Shown: positions 1 to 8,242, numbered from the stretch's first letter. The stretch: 15,511 nt of DNA from DATAYF01 sp036272735 (GCA_036272735.1 DATAYF010000585.1:1-15511), one strand, 5' to 3'. Made by a program: numbers and translations. Notes: a model not told the origin generated them from the sequence alone.

Positions 1-18
1 GCCGAGCTTCAGTCCAAC

Positions 19-2949
19 GTGCCTTCAAGCAGGCAGAGTGCACGCGGCTCGGCGTCCTCGCGCCAGGCATCTCAGCGTAGTCGCTCAGGTCAATCTACGG
101 CACGCAAAGGCTCTGCTGCTACTCCTCCTCCCAATCCGAAAGAATCACAACTACTACCCTGGCTGGGCAATAAATGGAGCTCAATGGAGCCAGATCAGCA
201 GCAACGCTTCACCAGTACCGTGCTGTTGATCCTCGCGCTCCTGGTCTTTGCTTCGTTAACTATCTTTCGTAACGCTCCCGTCTTCAAAGGCATCGCCAAT
301 TTCTTCTTGACCTTTTTCAACTGGTCGGCCTATCCCTTCGCGCTTGGCCTGGTGGTCTTTGCGCTGGCGCACCTCATAGAGGGCGTACGTGGCAAGCGTT
401 TTGTGCGCTGGTCGCTGGTGATCGGCTTGATCGTGATGATGCTACTGATCCTGATGGAGAGCCGCTTAATTGCCGCTCATACCATGCAAGATGGCGTTTT
501 GGCCGAGCTGCTAGTCATGCCCTTGCTGGGCTGGACTCCCGCCGTCGGTCATATTGTTGTGCTGGGTTTATTGCTCATTACTATCATCCTTACCTTCCGT
601 ATCACCTTCGGGCACGTGCTCATCGTCGGTCGCTTCCTCAATCGCACGCTGGTTGGACGCGTACCGGACATTGCCGCCGAGCAGCGCGAAGAGGATGAGT
701 ATGATTATGCAGAAGACACGCCGCAAACAGGATTGCGTCCGCGCTTTAGTCGCTTCTTCGGCAGCAGCCGGAACTCCTCCGAGCCTGAGTCTGTGGTGGT
801 CCAACGTCAATCGGCGCGTCCAGTACGTGCCGGTCGCCGCCCCATCGTAGCAGACGATTTCGACGAGGACGCCGACGCGTATAATGAGAGCACGGTTGAG
901 TTCGATCCCGCCTTCGACGTAGATGACGATCCAGCAAACGACATCAATCTGCACAAGCACGAAATTTCGCGCGTACGCGGCGGTGCGCGTGCCCCCTTGC
1001 CAATGGATTTGCAGGAGCACGCACAGGCTACGTATGGCGCAAACCAGCAAGCATTGCCATTTGCAGACGAGATCGGCGAAGAACCCGCAAAAATGGTACT
1101 CAGACCCGCCGCCGCTATGGAGCCACTTGCCCCCAACCCGCGCAAGAAAACACCCAGAATGCGCCCGCAACCCGCCGACGCCAGCAGCAATCTACAAATG
1201 CCGAATATTACCTCGCTGTGGAAATTACCCGAAACGACCTTACTGCATAGCCCGGATGCCGTAAAGTTGCAGCGCCTCGGCCAGGATACGACCAGCCTGG
1301 CACGCACCATTCAGGAGACGCTGCGGAGCTTCCGCGTGGATGCCGAGGTGCGCGAGAGCGATATTAGCATTGGCCCCACCGTGGTGCGTTTCGGCATTCG
1401 ACCAACCGGCAAACCCGCGCTGGTCGAGGATAGCAGCACCAACAAGATGGTACCCGCGCGCGATGCCGACGGCAATATCATTTATGAGACGCGCACGCGT
1501 GTGAGCCGCATTATGGCCTTGCAAAACGACCTGGCCCTGGTGCTGGAAGCCAAGTCGATTCGTATGGAAGCCCCTGTGCCCGGTCGCCCCTACATTGGCG
1601 TGGAGATCCCCAACAAGAATAGTCGCCTGGTGACGCTACGCGAGGTGCTTGAGAGCAAAGAGTACCAGGCAGCCAAAAGCAAGTCGCGCCTCTCGATGGT
1701 GCTGGGTCGCGACGTGGCCGGGTTGGTGCGCGTTGGGGATTTAGCAAAGATGCCACATTTGCTAATTGCAGGTGCAACAGGCGCAGGAAAGAGCGTTATG
1801 ATCAATGCCATCATCGCCAGCTTCCTAACGCAGGCCACGCCCGATGATGTACGCATGCTGATGGTCGACCCCAAGATGGTCGAATTAAGCCTGTACAATG
1901 GCATCCCACACCTACTCTCGCCCGTGGTCACCGAAGTGGATCACGTCGTGCCCTTGCTCAAAAATGGCATCAGCGAGATGGAGCGCCGCTACCGACTTTT
2001 CTCGCAGCTTGGCGTGCGCAACCTGGATGGCTACCGCCGTATGCGCCTCGAACGCATCGCCAAAGGTGATACCTCACTCAACAATTTGCCCTCAATCGTC
2101 ATTATTATCGACGAGTTGGCCGACCTGATGATGGCCGCGCCAGAAGAGGTTGAGGGCATGATCTGCCGCCTGGCACAGTTGGCACGCGCCACCGGTATCC
2201 ACCTGGTCATCGCCACGCAGCGTCCATCAGTGGATGTGATCACCGGCCTGATCAAAGCCAACATCCCGACGCGTATCTCGTTCATGGTCAGTTCGGCGGT
2301 AGACTCGCGTACCATTATCGATATGGGCGGGGCCGAACGTCTGCTCGGTCGTGGCGATATGCTCTACCTCCCAGCCGATGCCGGTCGCCCAGAGCGTATC
2401 CAGGGCGCATTCCTCGATGATGACGAGGTAGAGGCACTGGTAGGCTACTGGCGGGACCAGGTCACAAATTTTGCCGCGACCACCATCAAGGATAATGGTG
2501 CTGATGATGGTGTCGATCCAGCGCTGATAGTGCCAGCGACCGAACCGGGCTGGGAGATCAACGCGGAGGCATCCGACGAGTTCGATCTGGATGATGAGTT
2601 GCTCGAAAAGGCGGAAGACATCGTGCGCGATTACGGCCGCGCCTCGATTTCGCTGTTGCAGCGTCGCTTAAAAATTGGCTACTCACGGGCCGCCCGCTTG
2701 ATCGATCTGCTTGAGGAGCATGGCATCATTGGGCAGGCAGAGTCTGGCGGTCGTGGACGCGAGGTGCTCGATAGCATGCGCAATGATCAATACAGGTTAC
2801 AAGATGACGAGGGACAATCCATCATCGAGGAAGCCGACGATATCATCGAAGAGGAGCGGGCACGCGACGAATTCTTGCGCAAACAAGCCGCCAACCAGTC
2901 GCGCCGACCACAGACCCCACCCGATGACGAAGATTTCCCAGAAGAATAA
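19..2949 (+). CDS. ftsK: FtsK/SpoIIIE-family DNA translocase (5' end uncertain)
   Basis: This is a membrane-anchored, ATP-driven double-stranded DNA pump that clears chromosome ends through the closing division septum. Four hydrophobic segments lie at about residues 66-86, 96-120, 130-150 and 165-195. An acidic, low-complexity linker follows (about 220-400), then the motor. The Walker A motif GATGAGKS is at residues 585-592, the Walker B strand ends in D698-E699, and the ATQRPS segment follows at about 735. The C-terminal winged-helix gamma domain, which in this family reads oriented DNA sequences, spans about 858-915. At 976 residues it is within the usual size range. The GTG at 19 has no clear Shine-Dalgarno, and the frame stays open to base 1, so the true start may be outside the window. 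The gene converges on trmD, and its last codons and stop lie inside a perfect palindrome. The family assignment is very secure. Confidence 0.95.
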   Translation: MPSSRQSARGSASSRQASQRSRSGQSTARKGSAATPPPNPKESQLLPWLGNKWSSMEPDQQQRFTSTVLLILALLVFASLTIFRNAPVFKGIANFFLTFFNWSAYPFALGLVVFALAHLIEGVRGKRFVRWSLVIGLIVMMLLILMESRLIAAHTMQDGVLAELLVMPLLGWTPAVGHIVVLGLLLITIILTFRITFGHVLIVGRFLNRTLVGRVPDIAAEQREEDEYDYAEDTPQTGLRPRFSRFFGSSRNSSEPESVVVQRQSARPVRAGRRPIVADDFDEDADAYNESTVEFDPAFDVDDDPANDINLHKHEISRVRGGARAPLPMDLQEHAQATYGANQQALPFADEIGEEPAKMVLRPAAAMEPLAPNPRKKTPRMRPQPADASSNLQMPNITSLWKLPETTLLHSPDAVKLQRLGQDTTSLARTIQETLRSFRVDAEVRESDISIGPTVVRFGIRPTGKPALVEDSSTNKMVPARDADGNIIYETRTRVSRIMALQNDLALVLEAKSIRMEAPVPGRPYIGVEIPNKNSRLVTLREVLESKEYQAAKSKSRLSMVLGRDVAGLVRVGDLAKMPHLLIAGATGAGKSVMINAIIASFLTQATPDDVRMLMVDPKMVELSLYNGIPHLLSPVVTEVDHVVPLLKNGISEMERRYRLFSQLGVRNLDGYRRMRLERIAKGDTSLNNLPSIVIIIDELADLMMAAPEEVEGMICRLAQLARATGIHLVIATQRPSVDVITGLIKANIPTRISFMVSSAVDSRTIIDMGGAERLLGRGDMLYLPADAGRPERIQGAFLDDDEVEALVGYWRDQVTNFAATTIKDNGADDGVDPALIVPATEPGWEINAEASDEFDLDDELLEKAEDIVRDYGRASISLLQRRLKIGYSRAARLIDLLEEHGIIGQAESGGRGREVLDSMRNDQYRLQDDEGQSIIEEADDIIEEERARDEFLRKQAANQSRRPQTPPDDEDFPEE

Positions 2950-2995
2950 GGTGCGAGGTGATTGGCGCGCCAATCACCTCGCACCTTATTCTTCT
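2940..2995. terminator. Perfect 56-bp palindrome shared by the convergent ftsK and trmD 3' ends
   Basis: Bases 2940-2967 are exactly the reverse complement of 2968-2995, with no unpaired centre (GGCGCGCC at the middle). The TAA of ftsK (2947-2949) and the TAA of trmD (2986-2988 on the reverse strand) are both inside it, so both proteins end in Glu-Glu from the same mirrored codons. Transcribed from either side it gives the same strong hairpin, which suits a bidirectional terminator. No T-run follows on either strand, so it is not a textbook intrinsic terminator. The palindrome is seen directly; the termination role is inferred. Confidence 0.75.
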
Positions 2996-3705
2996 TCCAA
3001 CTCCTTGAGGATCTTTTGATCTTGTTTGCTGCTTAGATCGAGCTGCGCGAACAGGTCTGGACGCCGTGCGCGTGTCTTGCGCAGGGCTTCTTTGCGCCGC
3101 CAGCGGGCAATCTGCTCGTGATGGCCCGAAAGCAGCACATCGGGAATGCCCCAGCCACGAAACTCTGGCGGGCGCGTGTACTGCGGATATTCCAGCAACG
3201 CCTGGCTGTGCGATTCTTCTTCGGTCGAGCCCTCCGTCAGCACACCGGGCAGCAAGCGACTCACCGCGTCAACCAGCACCATGGCCGCCAGTTCGCCGCC
3301 CGTCAACACATAATCACCCAGCGAAATCTCATCAGTCACCAGGTGTTCGATGACGCGCTCATCAATGCCCTCGTAGTGACCGCACAGCAGCGTAATGCGT
3401 GGCTCCTGCGCCAGTTCGCGGGCGATAGCCTGAGTAAATGTCCTGCCCTGCGGCGTCACATAGATAATGGGTCCGCCACGGTGGACCGCCTCGATGGCCG
3501 TGAACATCGGGTCCGGCTTCATAACCATGCCCACGCCACCACCGTAGGGGTAGTCGTCGACGACATGGTGCCGGTCCGTAGTCGCGTCACGGATATTATG
3601 TAATGCGATGCTCAGGAGTTGCTTCTCCTGCGCCCGCTTGATAATACTTTCACTCAATGGACCCTGAAACATGCCGGGAAACAGCGTAAAAATATCGAAA
3701 TGCAT
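2986..3705 (-). CDS. trmD: tRNA (guanine-N1)-methyltransferase TrmD
   Basis: This enzyme transfers a methyl group from S-adenosylmethionine to N1 of guanosine 37 in tRNAs, which prevents +1 frameshifting. The protein is 239 residues, a normal TrmD length. It shows the N-terminal MHFDIFTLFPGMF, the DDYPYGGGVGMVMKPDP segment at about 49-65, the trefoil-knot region LLCGHYEGIDERV at about 105-117, and EISLGDYVLTGGELA at about 126-140 with its SAM-binding loop. The ATG at 3705 is preceded by AGGAG and a nearer GAGAGG. In many bacteria trmD sits between rimM and rplS; here it stands alone, facing ftsK on one side and diverging from a sensor-kinase gene on the other, so it probably has its own promoter in the spacer. 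The TATACT/AGTATA box at 3785-3792 reads in both directions, but no good reverse-strand -35 was found. Confidence 0.97.
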   Translation of the reverse strand: MHFDIFTLFPGMFQGPLSESIIKRAQEKQLLSIALHNIRDATTDRHHVVDDYPYGGGVGMVMKPDPMFTAIEAVHRGGPIIYVTPQGRTFTQAIARELAQEPRITLLCGHYEGIDERVIEHLVTDEISLGDYVLTGGELAAMVLVDAVSRLLPGVLTEGSTEEESHSQALLEYPQYTRPPEFRGWGIPDVLLSGHHEQIARWRRKEALRKTRARRPDLFAQLDLSSKQDQKILKELEEE

Positions 3706-3763
3706 CGCCTCTCATGCTCCTATACTCATCAGTAATGCCCTTCGTGTCGCTATTGCTATGGGG

Positions 3764-3792
3764 ATGACAGCATGCCCAACATGTAGTATACT
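3764..3792 (+). promoter_or_regulatory. Candidate sigma70 promoter for the two-component operon
   Basis: ATGACA (3764-3769) and TATACT (3787-3792) are separated by exactly 17 bp, each one base from consensus. Transcription would begin near 3799 and leave a leader of about 200 nt before the kinase ATG at 4004. The spacer 3706-4003 holds no convincing gene and no other clear structure. The -10 element lies in a small palindrome (TAGTATACTA), so it might also serve the divergent trmD. Confidence 0.5.
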
Positions 3793-4003
3793 ATGAATGC
3801 AGGGCCGCGTGATGATAGTGTACAACCATCTCATCATCTCCGCCTTGAACGATTGCGGTCTCCTGGGAACTCGTACCCTTCCAAAAAAGCAAGTGCAGTT
3901 CGAGCAACGTCATTGCTTCCCTGTCGTTCGTTTATAGCTATCTTTTCCGTTTCATTTCATTGCGTCGTTCGAACAATCTGCCTGTTATCCACGTGGAGCT
4001 ACT

Positions 4004-5596
4004 ATGTCCTGGTCCCAAATTCAACAATCAGAGGATGTGCACGAGCAGATGGCTATGCTTGTCGGCAGCGCTATACGCCTATTCGGTGGCGAAGCCGGGG
4101 CGTTTGTGCTGGCAAACGAAGCGTTTGATCCACGCAGTAGCGCAGAAGCCGAAATCACGCCTTACCGCTTGAGTGATGTAGCACTCGCGCTATTCCTGGA
4201 ACAGGCGGAGGCCGCTATAGGATCTACGGGGGCAGCAGGGTCCCACGCACAGCAGCCCCTGGCAATCGAGTGGCTCACGCCCGAGGTTGCCGCGCATCTA
4301 GGGTATGAGCAAACGCCTGGGGCACTTCAGCGCTGCTCTCTGGCCGTGTACGACGCGGCTGGCACGCTGGGCATGCTCTCGTTTGTGCGACCGGCGGATG
4401 CTCGTTCGCGCTTTGAACAGCACGAAGGCCCAACGGATGCGCTATCACTTTTCATCGCGCAACTGGCTGCCAGCATGCGCCTGGCCCTCAAAGCGCAGGC
4501 GTTGACCAAGGAGCAGGGGCGCCTGGCCGCTATCTTTCATTCGAGCACGGAAGGTATTCTCACCGTCGACACCGCCTTGCGTATCATCGATTTTAACCCG
4601 GCAATGGAACATTTTACTGGCTGGCGCGAGAGCGAGGTGCTCGGTCGCTTCTACTTCGATGTGCTGCGTCCCAAAGATCGTCACGGCAACGAACTCGGAC
4701 TGGAGGCTTCGCCGATCCTTCAGGCATTTGCCGGACAACAGGTAACGCAACGCGAAATGATGATCTCGGCCCGCGACGGACAGCGCTTTCTGGTGCTGGT
4801 CACCGCGTCCTGCGTGCGCTCTGCTCGCGGCGAACCGATGAATGGTATCCTCAACGTACGCGACGTGACGCGCGAACGCCAACAAGAGGAGCAACGCTCG
4901 ACATTCATATCCGTCATCTCGCATGAGCTACAAACGCCCATCGCCATCATCAAGGGCTACGCGTCCACCCTGACGCGCCCAGACGCTTCGTTCGATAGCA
5001 AGACGCTGCATCCGCGTCTGACGGCGATGGAGGAGGAGGCTGACCGGCTCAATAAGCTGGTGGGAAACCTGCTGTATGCCTCGCGCATTCAGGCAGGCGG
5101 CCTACAAATGGATGTAACTTCGCTCGATCTCGGACCGGTCATTCACGGCATGGTACGCCGTTTTCGCGTAAAAAATCCGGAGGCTTCGTTTGCGCTCAAA
5201 CTTTCCCCCGATCTGCCCACGGTGATGGCGGATCGCGAACGCATCGAGGAAGTCCTACAGAACTTAATAGAAAATGCGCTGAAATACTCGCCGCACCAGC
5301 GTTGCGTGGAAATCGCCTGCAACGCCACCAGTACCGAGGTCATCGTGAGCGTCAGCGATAGCGGCATGGGTATTTCTCTGCGCGAACAGGAGCACATTTT
5401 CGAACGCTTTCATCGCGTGGGTGAGCCACTGGCACAGGCCACACCGGGAGCCGGTCTGGGCCTATATATCTGCCGGGCCATCGTCGAGGCGCATGGTGGA
5501 CGTATCTGGGTGGAGAGCACTTTGCGCCAGGGCTCGACATTTTCATTTAGCCTGCCACGTGAGGAGCAAGCACAATTACCAATGGTGGTGTTTTGA
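4004..5596 (+). CDS. Soluble GAF-PAS sensor histidine kinase
   Basis: This is the sensor of a two-component pair: it autophosphorylates on histidine and passes the phosphate to the regulator encoded next. The N-terminal ~165 residues look like a GAF-type sensory fold, followed by a PAS domain at about 172-290 (GILTVD...IIDFNPAMEHFTGW). The HisKA dimerisation helix has the H-box SHELQTP with phospho-acceptor H307. The ATPase domain shows an N-box NLIENALKYS (420-429), a G1 box with DSGMGIS (D452) and a G2 box GAGLGL (482-487). No transmembrane segment or signal peptide is visible, so it probably senses a cytoplasmic signal, which cannot be named from sequence. The ATG at 4004 is preceded by GTGGAG five bases upstream. 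The stop TGA shares its final A with the regulator's ATG, indicating translational coupling. Class assignment is firm; the ligand is unknown. Confidence 0.93.
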   Translation: MSWSQIQQSEDVHEQMAMLVGSAIRLFGGEAGAFVLANEAFDPRSSAEAEITPYRLSDVALALFLEQAEAAIGSTGAAGSHAQQPLAIEWLTPEVAAHLGYEQTPGALQRCSLAVYDAAGTLGMLSFVRPADARSRFEQHEGPTDALSLFIAQLAASMRLALKAQALTKEQGRLAAIFHSSTEGILTVDTALRIIDFNPAMEHFTGWRESEVLGRFYFDVLRPKDRHGNELGLEASPILQAFAGQQVTQREMMISARDGQRFLVLVTASCVRSARGEPMNGILNVRDVTRERQQEEQRSTFISVISHELQTPIAIIKGYASTLTRPDASFDSKTLHPRLTAMEEEADRLNKLVGNLLYASRIQAGGLQMDVTSLDLGPVIHGMVRRFRVKNPEASFALKLSPDLPTVMADRERIEEVLQNLIENALKYSPHQRCVEIACNATSTEVIVSVSDSGMGISLREQEHIFERFHRVGEPLAQATPGAGLGLYICRAIVEAHGGRIWVESTLRQGSTFSFSLPREEQAQLPMVVF

Positions 5597-6318
5597 TGAA
5601 AGAGGAAGCATTCGACCAGCGAGATATGACTATTCTGCTCGTGGATGACGAGCCGCGCATTCGTGATCTGGTACGTATAAACCTGGAACTTGAGCAGTAT
5701 CACGTGCTGGAAGCCAGCAACGGCATCGAGGCGCTGGCGCAATTGCGCGAAAACCTGCCTGATCTCGTGGTGCTCGATGTCATGATGCCAGAAATGGATG
5801 GCTTCGAAACCCTCCAGGCTATACGCGAGGTCTCGACGGTACCCGTAATCATGCTCACGGTACGCCAGAGCGAGCAGGATCGCATTCACGGCCTGGACCT
5901 GGGCGCTGACGATTACCTCGCCAAGCCCTTTAGCCCGCGCGAACTGCTCTCGCGCATCCGGGCACTGCTGCGCCGTTCACTGATGCCCGCCCCCTCGCGT
6001 AAAACCGAGATTGTCGTCGATTCCGACCTGCAAATTGACTTTTCGCGCCGTGAGGTGACAGTACGTGGCGAGAAGGTGACGTTGCGCCCAACCGAATATC
6101 GCTTGCTATATCATCTCGTAAGCAATGCCGGTCGCTTGCTGACGCACGAAACGCTGCTCTCGAAGGTGTGGGGGCGCGAGTACCGTGACGAGGCGCATTA
6201 TCTCCGCCTGTACATTACCTACCTGCGCCAGAAGCTTGAGCGCGATCCCGCTCATCCACGCTACATTTTGACGGAACGCGGCGTCGGATATCGCTTCACG
6301 GAACTCAATAATCAGTAA
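5596..6318 (+). CDS. OmpR/PhoB-family response regulator
   Basis: This DNA-binding regulator is predicted to be phosphorylated by the kinase it overlaps. The receiver domain (about 11-125) has the acidic pair D17-D18, phospho-acceptor D61 in VVLDVMMPEMDG, T88 and the conserved K110 in LAKPF. The C-terminal winged helix (about 140-238) shows the family pattern LRPTEYRLLYHLVSNAGRLLTHETLLSKVWG and ends in RYILTERGVGYRF. Its 240 residues match the family norm. The ATG at 5596 overlaps the kinase stop TGA by one base; an in-frame TTG immediately before it and an ATG at 5626 are less likely starts. No terminator was seen after the stop, so readthrough into the UroD-like gene 112 bp downstream is possible. 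Target genes cannot be read from this window. Confidence 0.95.
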   Translation: MKEEAFDQRDMTILLVDDEPRIRDLVRINLELEQYHVLEASNGIEALAQLRENLPDLVVLDVMMPEMDGFETLQAIREVSTVPVIMLTVRQSEQDRIHGLDLGADDYLAKPFSPRELLSRIRALLRRSLMPAPSRKTEIVVDSDLQIDFSRREVTVRGEKVTLRPTEYRLLYHLVSNAGRLLTHETLLSKVWGREYRDEAHYLRLYITYLRQKLERDPAHPRYILTERGVGYRFTELNNQ

Positions 6319-6403
6319 TCACCTGCTGTCTAGAAATGTTGTATTAGTAATCTTATGTCAAATGGTTAGGGGGTACCCTTTGCGTGCTATTTCAAAGAAA
6401 AAC

Positions 6404-6415
6404 CTCGCTAGCGAG
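6404..6415. promoter_or_regulatory. 12-bp perfect palindrome over the ribosome-binding region
   Basis: CTCGCTAGCGAG is a perfect palindrome whose right end overlaps the GAGAGG (6413-6418) that would serve as Shine-Dalgarno for the ATG at 6431. It could be an operator or an RNA hairpin that masks the ribosome-binding site. A 12-bp palindrome can occur by chance, so this is weak. Confidence 0.25.
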
Positions 6416-6430
6416 AGGATTGTTAAGCAA

Positions 6431-7414
6431 ATGAACAAGAAGGAACGTGTTGATGCCGCGCTGCGCGGTGAGCCTGTTGATCGTGTGCCTGCCAGCATGT
6501 GGGGCCATGATTTTGCGCGTGAATGGAATGTACAATCGTTTGTCGAAGCGATGGTCGAAAACTTCACGAACTATGATTGGGACTATATGAAGGTCAATCC
6601 ACGAGCAAGCTACCATGTGGAGGACTGGAAGGCGAAATATCGACCCGCCAACGACAAGTATACGGAACCTGTTTTTGAAGGATCGCCCGTGCGCGGTACC
6701 GGCGATTGGAAGCGCCTACGCGTGCTAGAGCCTGATCACGGCGTGCTCGGTGAGCAATTACACGCCTTGCAACTGCTCAATCACATGATCGGATACGATG
6801 CCTACTTTTTACAAACCATTTTCTGCCCCCTGGGCATCGCGCAGTATCTCGTTGGTGGCAGAGAACCCATGCTGCAAAGCATTCGCGAGGACCGCAAAGC
6901 GCTGCATACCGCGTTGCGCATCATCACCGAAACCTTTATTCAGTTTGCGATTGCCTCGCTTGAATATGGTGCAAGCGGCATTTTTTACGCCACCACCGGC
7001 TGGGCGCAATCTGGCGTGCTGACCGCCGACCAGTATCGCGAGTTCGGTGAGCAATACGACCTGGAATTTCTCGACGCTATCAAGAGCCGCAGCAAATTGA
7101 CGATCCTGCATAACTGCGGTGCAAACATCTATTTCGATCAACTCGCCGCGTACCCGGTGCAGGCCCTGAGTTGGGACGCGCTGGCTGAAGGCAACCCCAG
7201 CCTGCGCGAGGGGAAGCGACGTTCGGGCAAAGCGGTGATAGGCGGAGTGAGCGGCAAAACATTGCTGGAAGGATCCGCACAACAGGTACAGGACGAGGTG
7301 GGGCAAGCGCGTGAACAGACCTCCGATCTGCACTTGCTCCTGGCTCCCGGTTGCTCCATCTCGCCACGCACACCGATTAAAAATCTGGAGGCAATACGGC
7401 GCAGCTTATCTTGA
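6431..7414 (+). CDS. Uroporphyrinogen decarboxylase / MtaA-superfamily protein
   Basis: This 327-residue protein belongs to the UroD-like TIM-barrel superfamily, which includes haem-pathway HemE and corrinoid-dependent methyltransferases such as MtaA. It opens with the superfamily's typical NKKERVDAALRGEPVDRVPASMW. It carries H227-x-C229 (LHNCG) and a distant C308 (PGCSISPRTP), matching the H-x-C-x(n)-C zinc-ligand pattern of MtaA/CmuA-type methyltransferases and not obviously HemE. A methyl-transfer or corrinoid role is therefore favoured, but the substrate is unknown and no corrinoid protein is encoded nearby. An in-frame ATG at 6362 would add 23 residues without a ribosome-binding site; the ATG at 6431 follows GAGAGG and places the family N-terminus correctly. 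It lies 112 bp after the response regulator and may be co-transcribed. Its stop codon is embedded in the -35 box of the next promoter. Confidence 0.8.
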   Translation: MNKKERVDAALRGEPVDRVPASMWGHDFAREWNVQSFVEAMVENFTNYDWDYMKVNPRASYHVEDWKAKYRPANDKYTEPVFEGSPVRGTGDWKRLRVLEPDHGVLGEQLHALQLLNHMIGYDAYFLQTIFCPLGIAQYLVGGREPMLQSIREDRKALHTALRIITETFIQFAIASLEYGASGIFYATTGWAQSGVLTADQYREFGEQYDLEFLDAIKSRSKLTILHNCGANIYFDQLAAYPVQALSWDALAEGNPSLREGKRRSGKAVIGGVSGKTLLEGSAQQVQDEVGQAREQTSDLHLLLAPGCSISPRTPIKNLEAIRRSLS

Positions 7415-7439
7415 CACAATCTGGCCCATTCGTTATACT
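7411..7439 (+). promoter_or_regulatory. Near-consensus sigma70 promoter over the upstream stop codon
   Basis: A perfect TTGACA (7411-7416) is followed after 17 bp by TATACT (7434-7439), 11 of 12 consensus bases. The TGA stop of the UroD-like gene (7412-7414) lies inside the -35 box. Transcription would start near 7446 and leave about 280 nt before the Nudix gene. This is the best promoter in the window and probably drives the Nudix / membrane protein / MEDS cluster. Confidence 0.75.
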
Positions 7440-7445
7440 CACTGT

Positions 7446-7726
7446 TAATTCTTTTCGCAAGTACTGTTCTTGCCGTATAGATAGTTTGTACTATTTGCGC
7501 GTTTTACCCACAGGCAATACACATTGGTGCAGCGCACGGCAAAATGTTGTATAGTATAACTAACTTGTAGAAGAGATACGATGCAACGCGCCCGCTGTTG
7601 ATGGGAGGTGAGTGTTGTGCCGGGATATGGGCGCTTTCTATTACACTCTTTCTCAACATGCTGAGGTATCAAGCAGGGATACTCGCGCCGCATTTTTGGT
7701 TGAAATAGAGAGGGGCAGCACACAAC
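7446..7726 (+). other. Long untranslated leader of the Nudix cluster with small hairpins
   Basis: About 280 nt lie between the promoter and the Nudix ATG. Near its start are two small hairpins, GCAAG/CTTGC (7457-7461 with 7469-7473) and ATAGT/ACTAT (7481-7485 with 7490-7494). Near 7603 is a strong Shine-Dalgarno-like GGGAGGTGA followed by GTG codons. One of these (7617) opens a 15-codon frame ending at TGA 7662-7664, a possible leader peptide. A weak GCGCCC/GGGCGC pairing (7588-7593 with 7629-7634) would enclose that site. No known riboswitch class was recognised. Confidence 0.35.
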
Positions 7727-8242
7727 ATGGAGCGATATCAAACTTTGCGAGCGTATTCGGCGGGTGGCGTCGTTTTTCGCCCTGCTCCCTCTGCTGCCGA
7801 TACCTTTTTCCTGCGCCAGAATGCTAGCAGCGCTGATCACGTGGTATCAATGGAAGTGGCATTGGTCGGACGAAGCCATGTTGGTCTCTGGGCGTTGCCC
7901 AAGGGCACACCAGAGCCGGGCGAAACAATTGAGCAGGTAGCCGTACGGGAAGCGCAAGAAGAAACTGGCCTGCTCGTGCAACTGATCGGCTACGTGGGAT
8001 GCGTCTCGTATTCGTTCGTACGCCACCAGATTCGCTACTATAAGCAGGTTCGCCACTTCCTTTTGGAAGCCGTCGGTGGCGACACCACTTTGCACGATCA
8101 CGAATATGATTGTGTCGAATGGTTTCCGTTACAAGAAGCGTGCCGCCGCCTGACCTATCAAAACGAAGTCCATATTTTGTACCAGGCCGACGACATGCTA
8201 CAGCGCTGGTCGAAGCAGTATCGCCGGGAAGGATTGAAGTAG
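7727..8242 (+). CDS. Nudix hydrolase
   Basis: This 171-residue enzyme should hydrolyse a nucleoside diphosphate linked to another moiety, using divalent metal held by the Nudix box. A complete canonical box (G-x5-E-x7-RE-x2-EE-x-G-hydrophobic) runs from G60 to L82: GTPEPGE, then seven residues, then REAQEETGL. The N-terminal strand RAYSAGGVVFR and the LWALPKG lead-in are typical of the Ap4A/NTP-type Nudix fold. An insert at about residues 20-45 lengthens the first hairpin relative to compact members. The substrate cannot be assigned; housecleaning of oxidised nucleotides or dinucleoside polyphosphates are both open. The ATG at 7727 follows GAGAGGGG about ten bases upstream. It is first in a tight cluster, with the next gene starting four bases after its stop. 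Confidence 0.92.
   Translation: MERYQTLRAYSAGGVVFRPAPSAADTFFLRQNASSADHVVSMEVALVGRSHVGLWALPKGTPEPGETIEQVAVREAQEETGLLVQLIGYVGCVSYSFVRHQIRYYKQVRHFLLEAVGGDTTLHDHEYDCVEWFPLQEACRRLTYQNEVHILYQADDMLQRWSKQYRREGLK

Noticed and set aside
568..1310. Overlapping reverse-strand open frames of 167-200 codons inside ftsK
   Set aside because: They lie wholly inside the FtsK linker, have no family motifs and are Arg/Ser/Ala-rich, as expected of antisense shadows in GC-rich coding DNA.
2465..2513. ACCATCA/TGATGGT inverted match inside ftsK
   Set aside because: Short, imperfect, and explained by coding sequence; nothing suggests function.
3793..4128. 111-codon frame upstream of and overlapping the GAF-PAS kinase
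   Set aside because: No ribosome-binding site, no recognisable domain, and it overlaps the well-supported kinase start in another frame.
7524..7560. Second promoter candidate (TTGGTG with TTGTAT or TATAGT)
   Set aside because: Boxes match consensus poorly or are spaced by 20 bp; the 7411-7439 promoter is far better.
7612..7827. 71-codon frame (GTG start) overlapping the Nudix start
   Set aside because: It runs 101 bases into the Nudix gene in another frame and shows no family resemblance. The strong ribosome-binding site is kept only as a possible leader-peptide signal.
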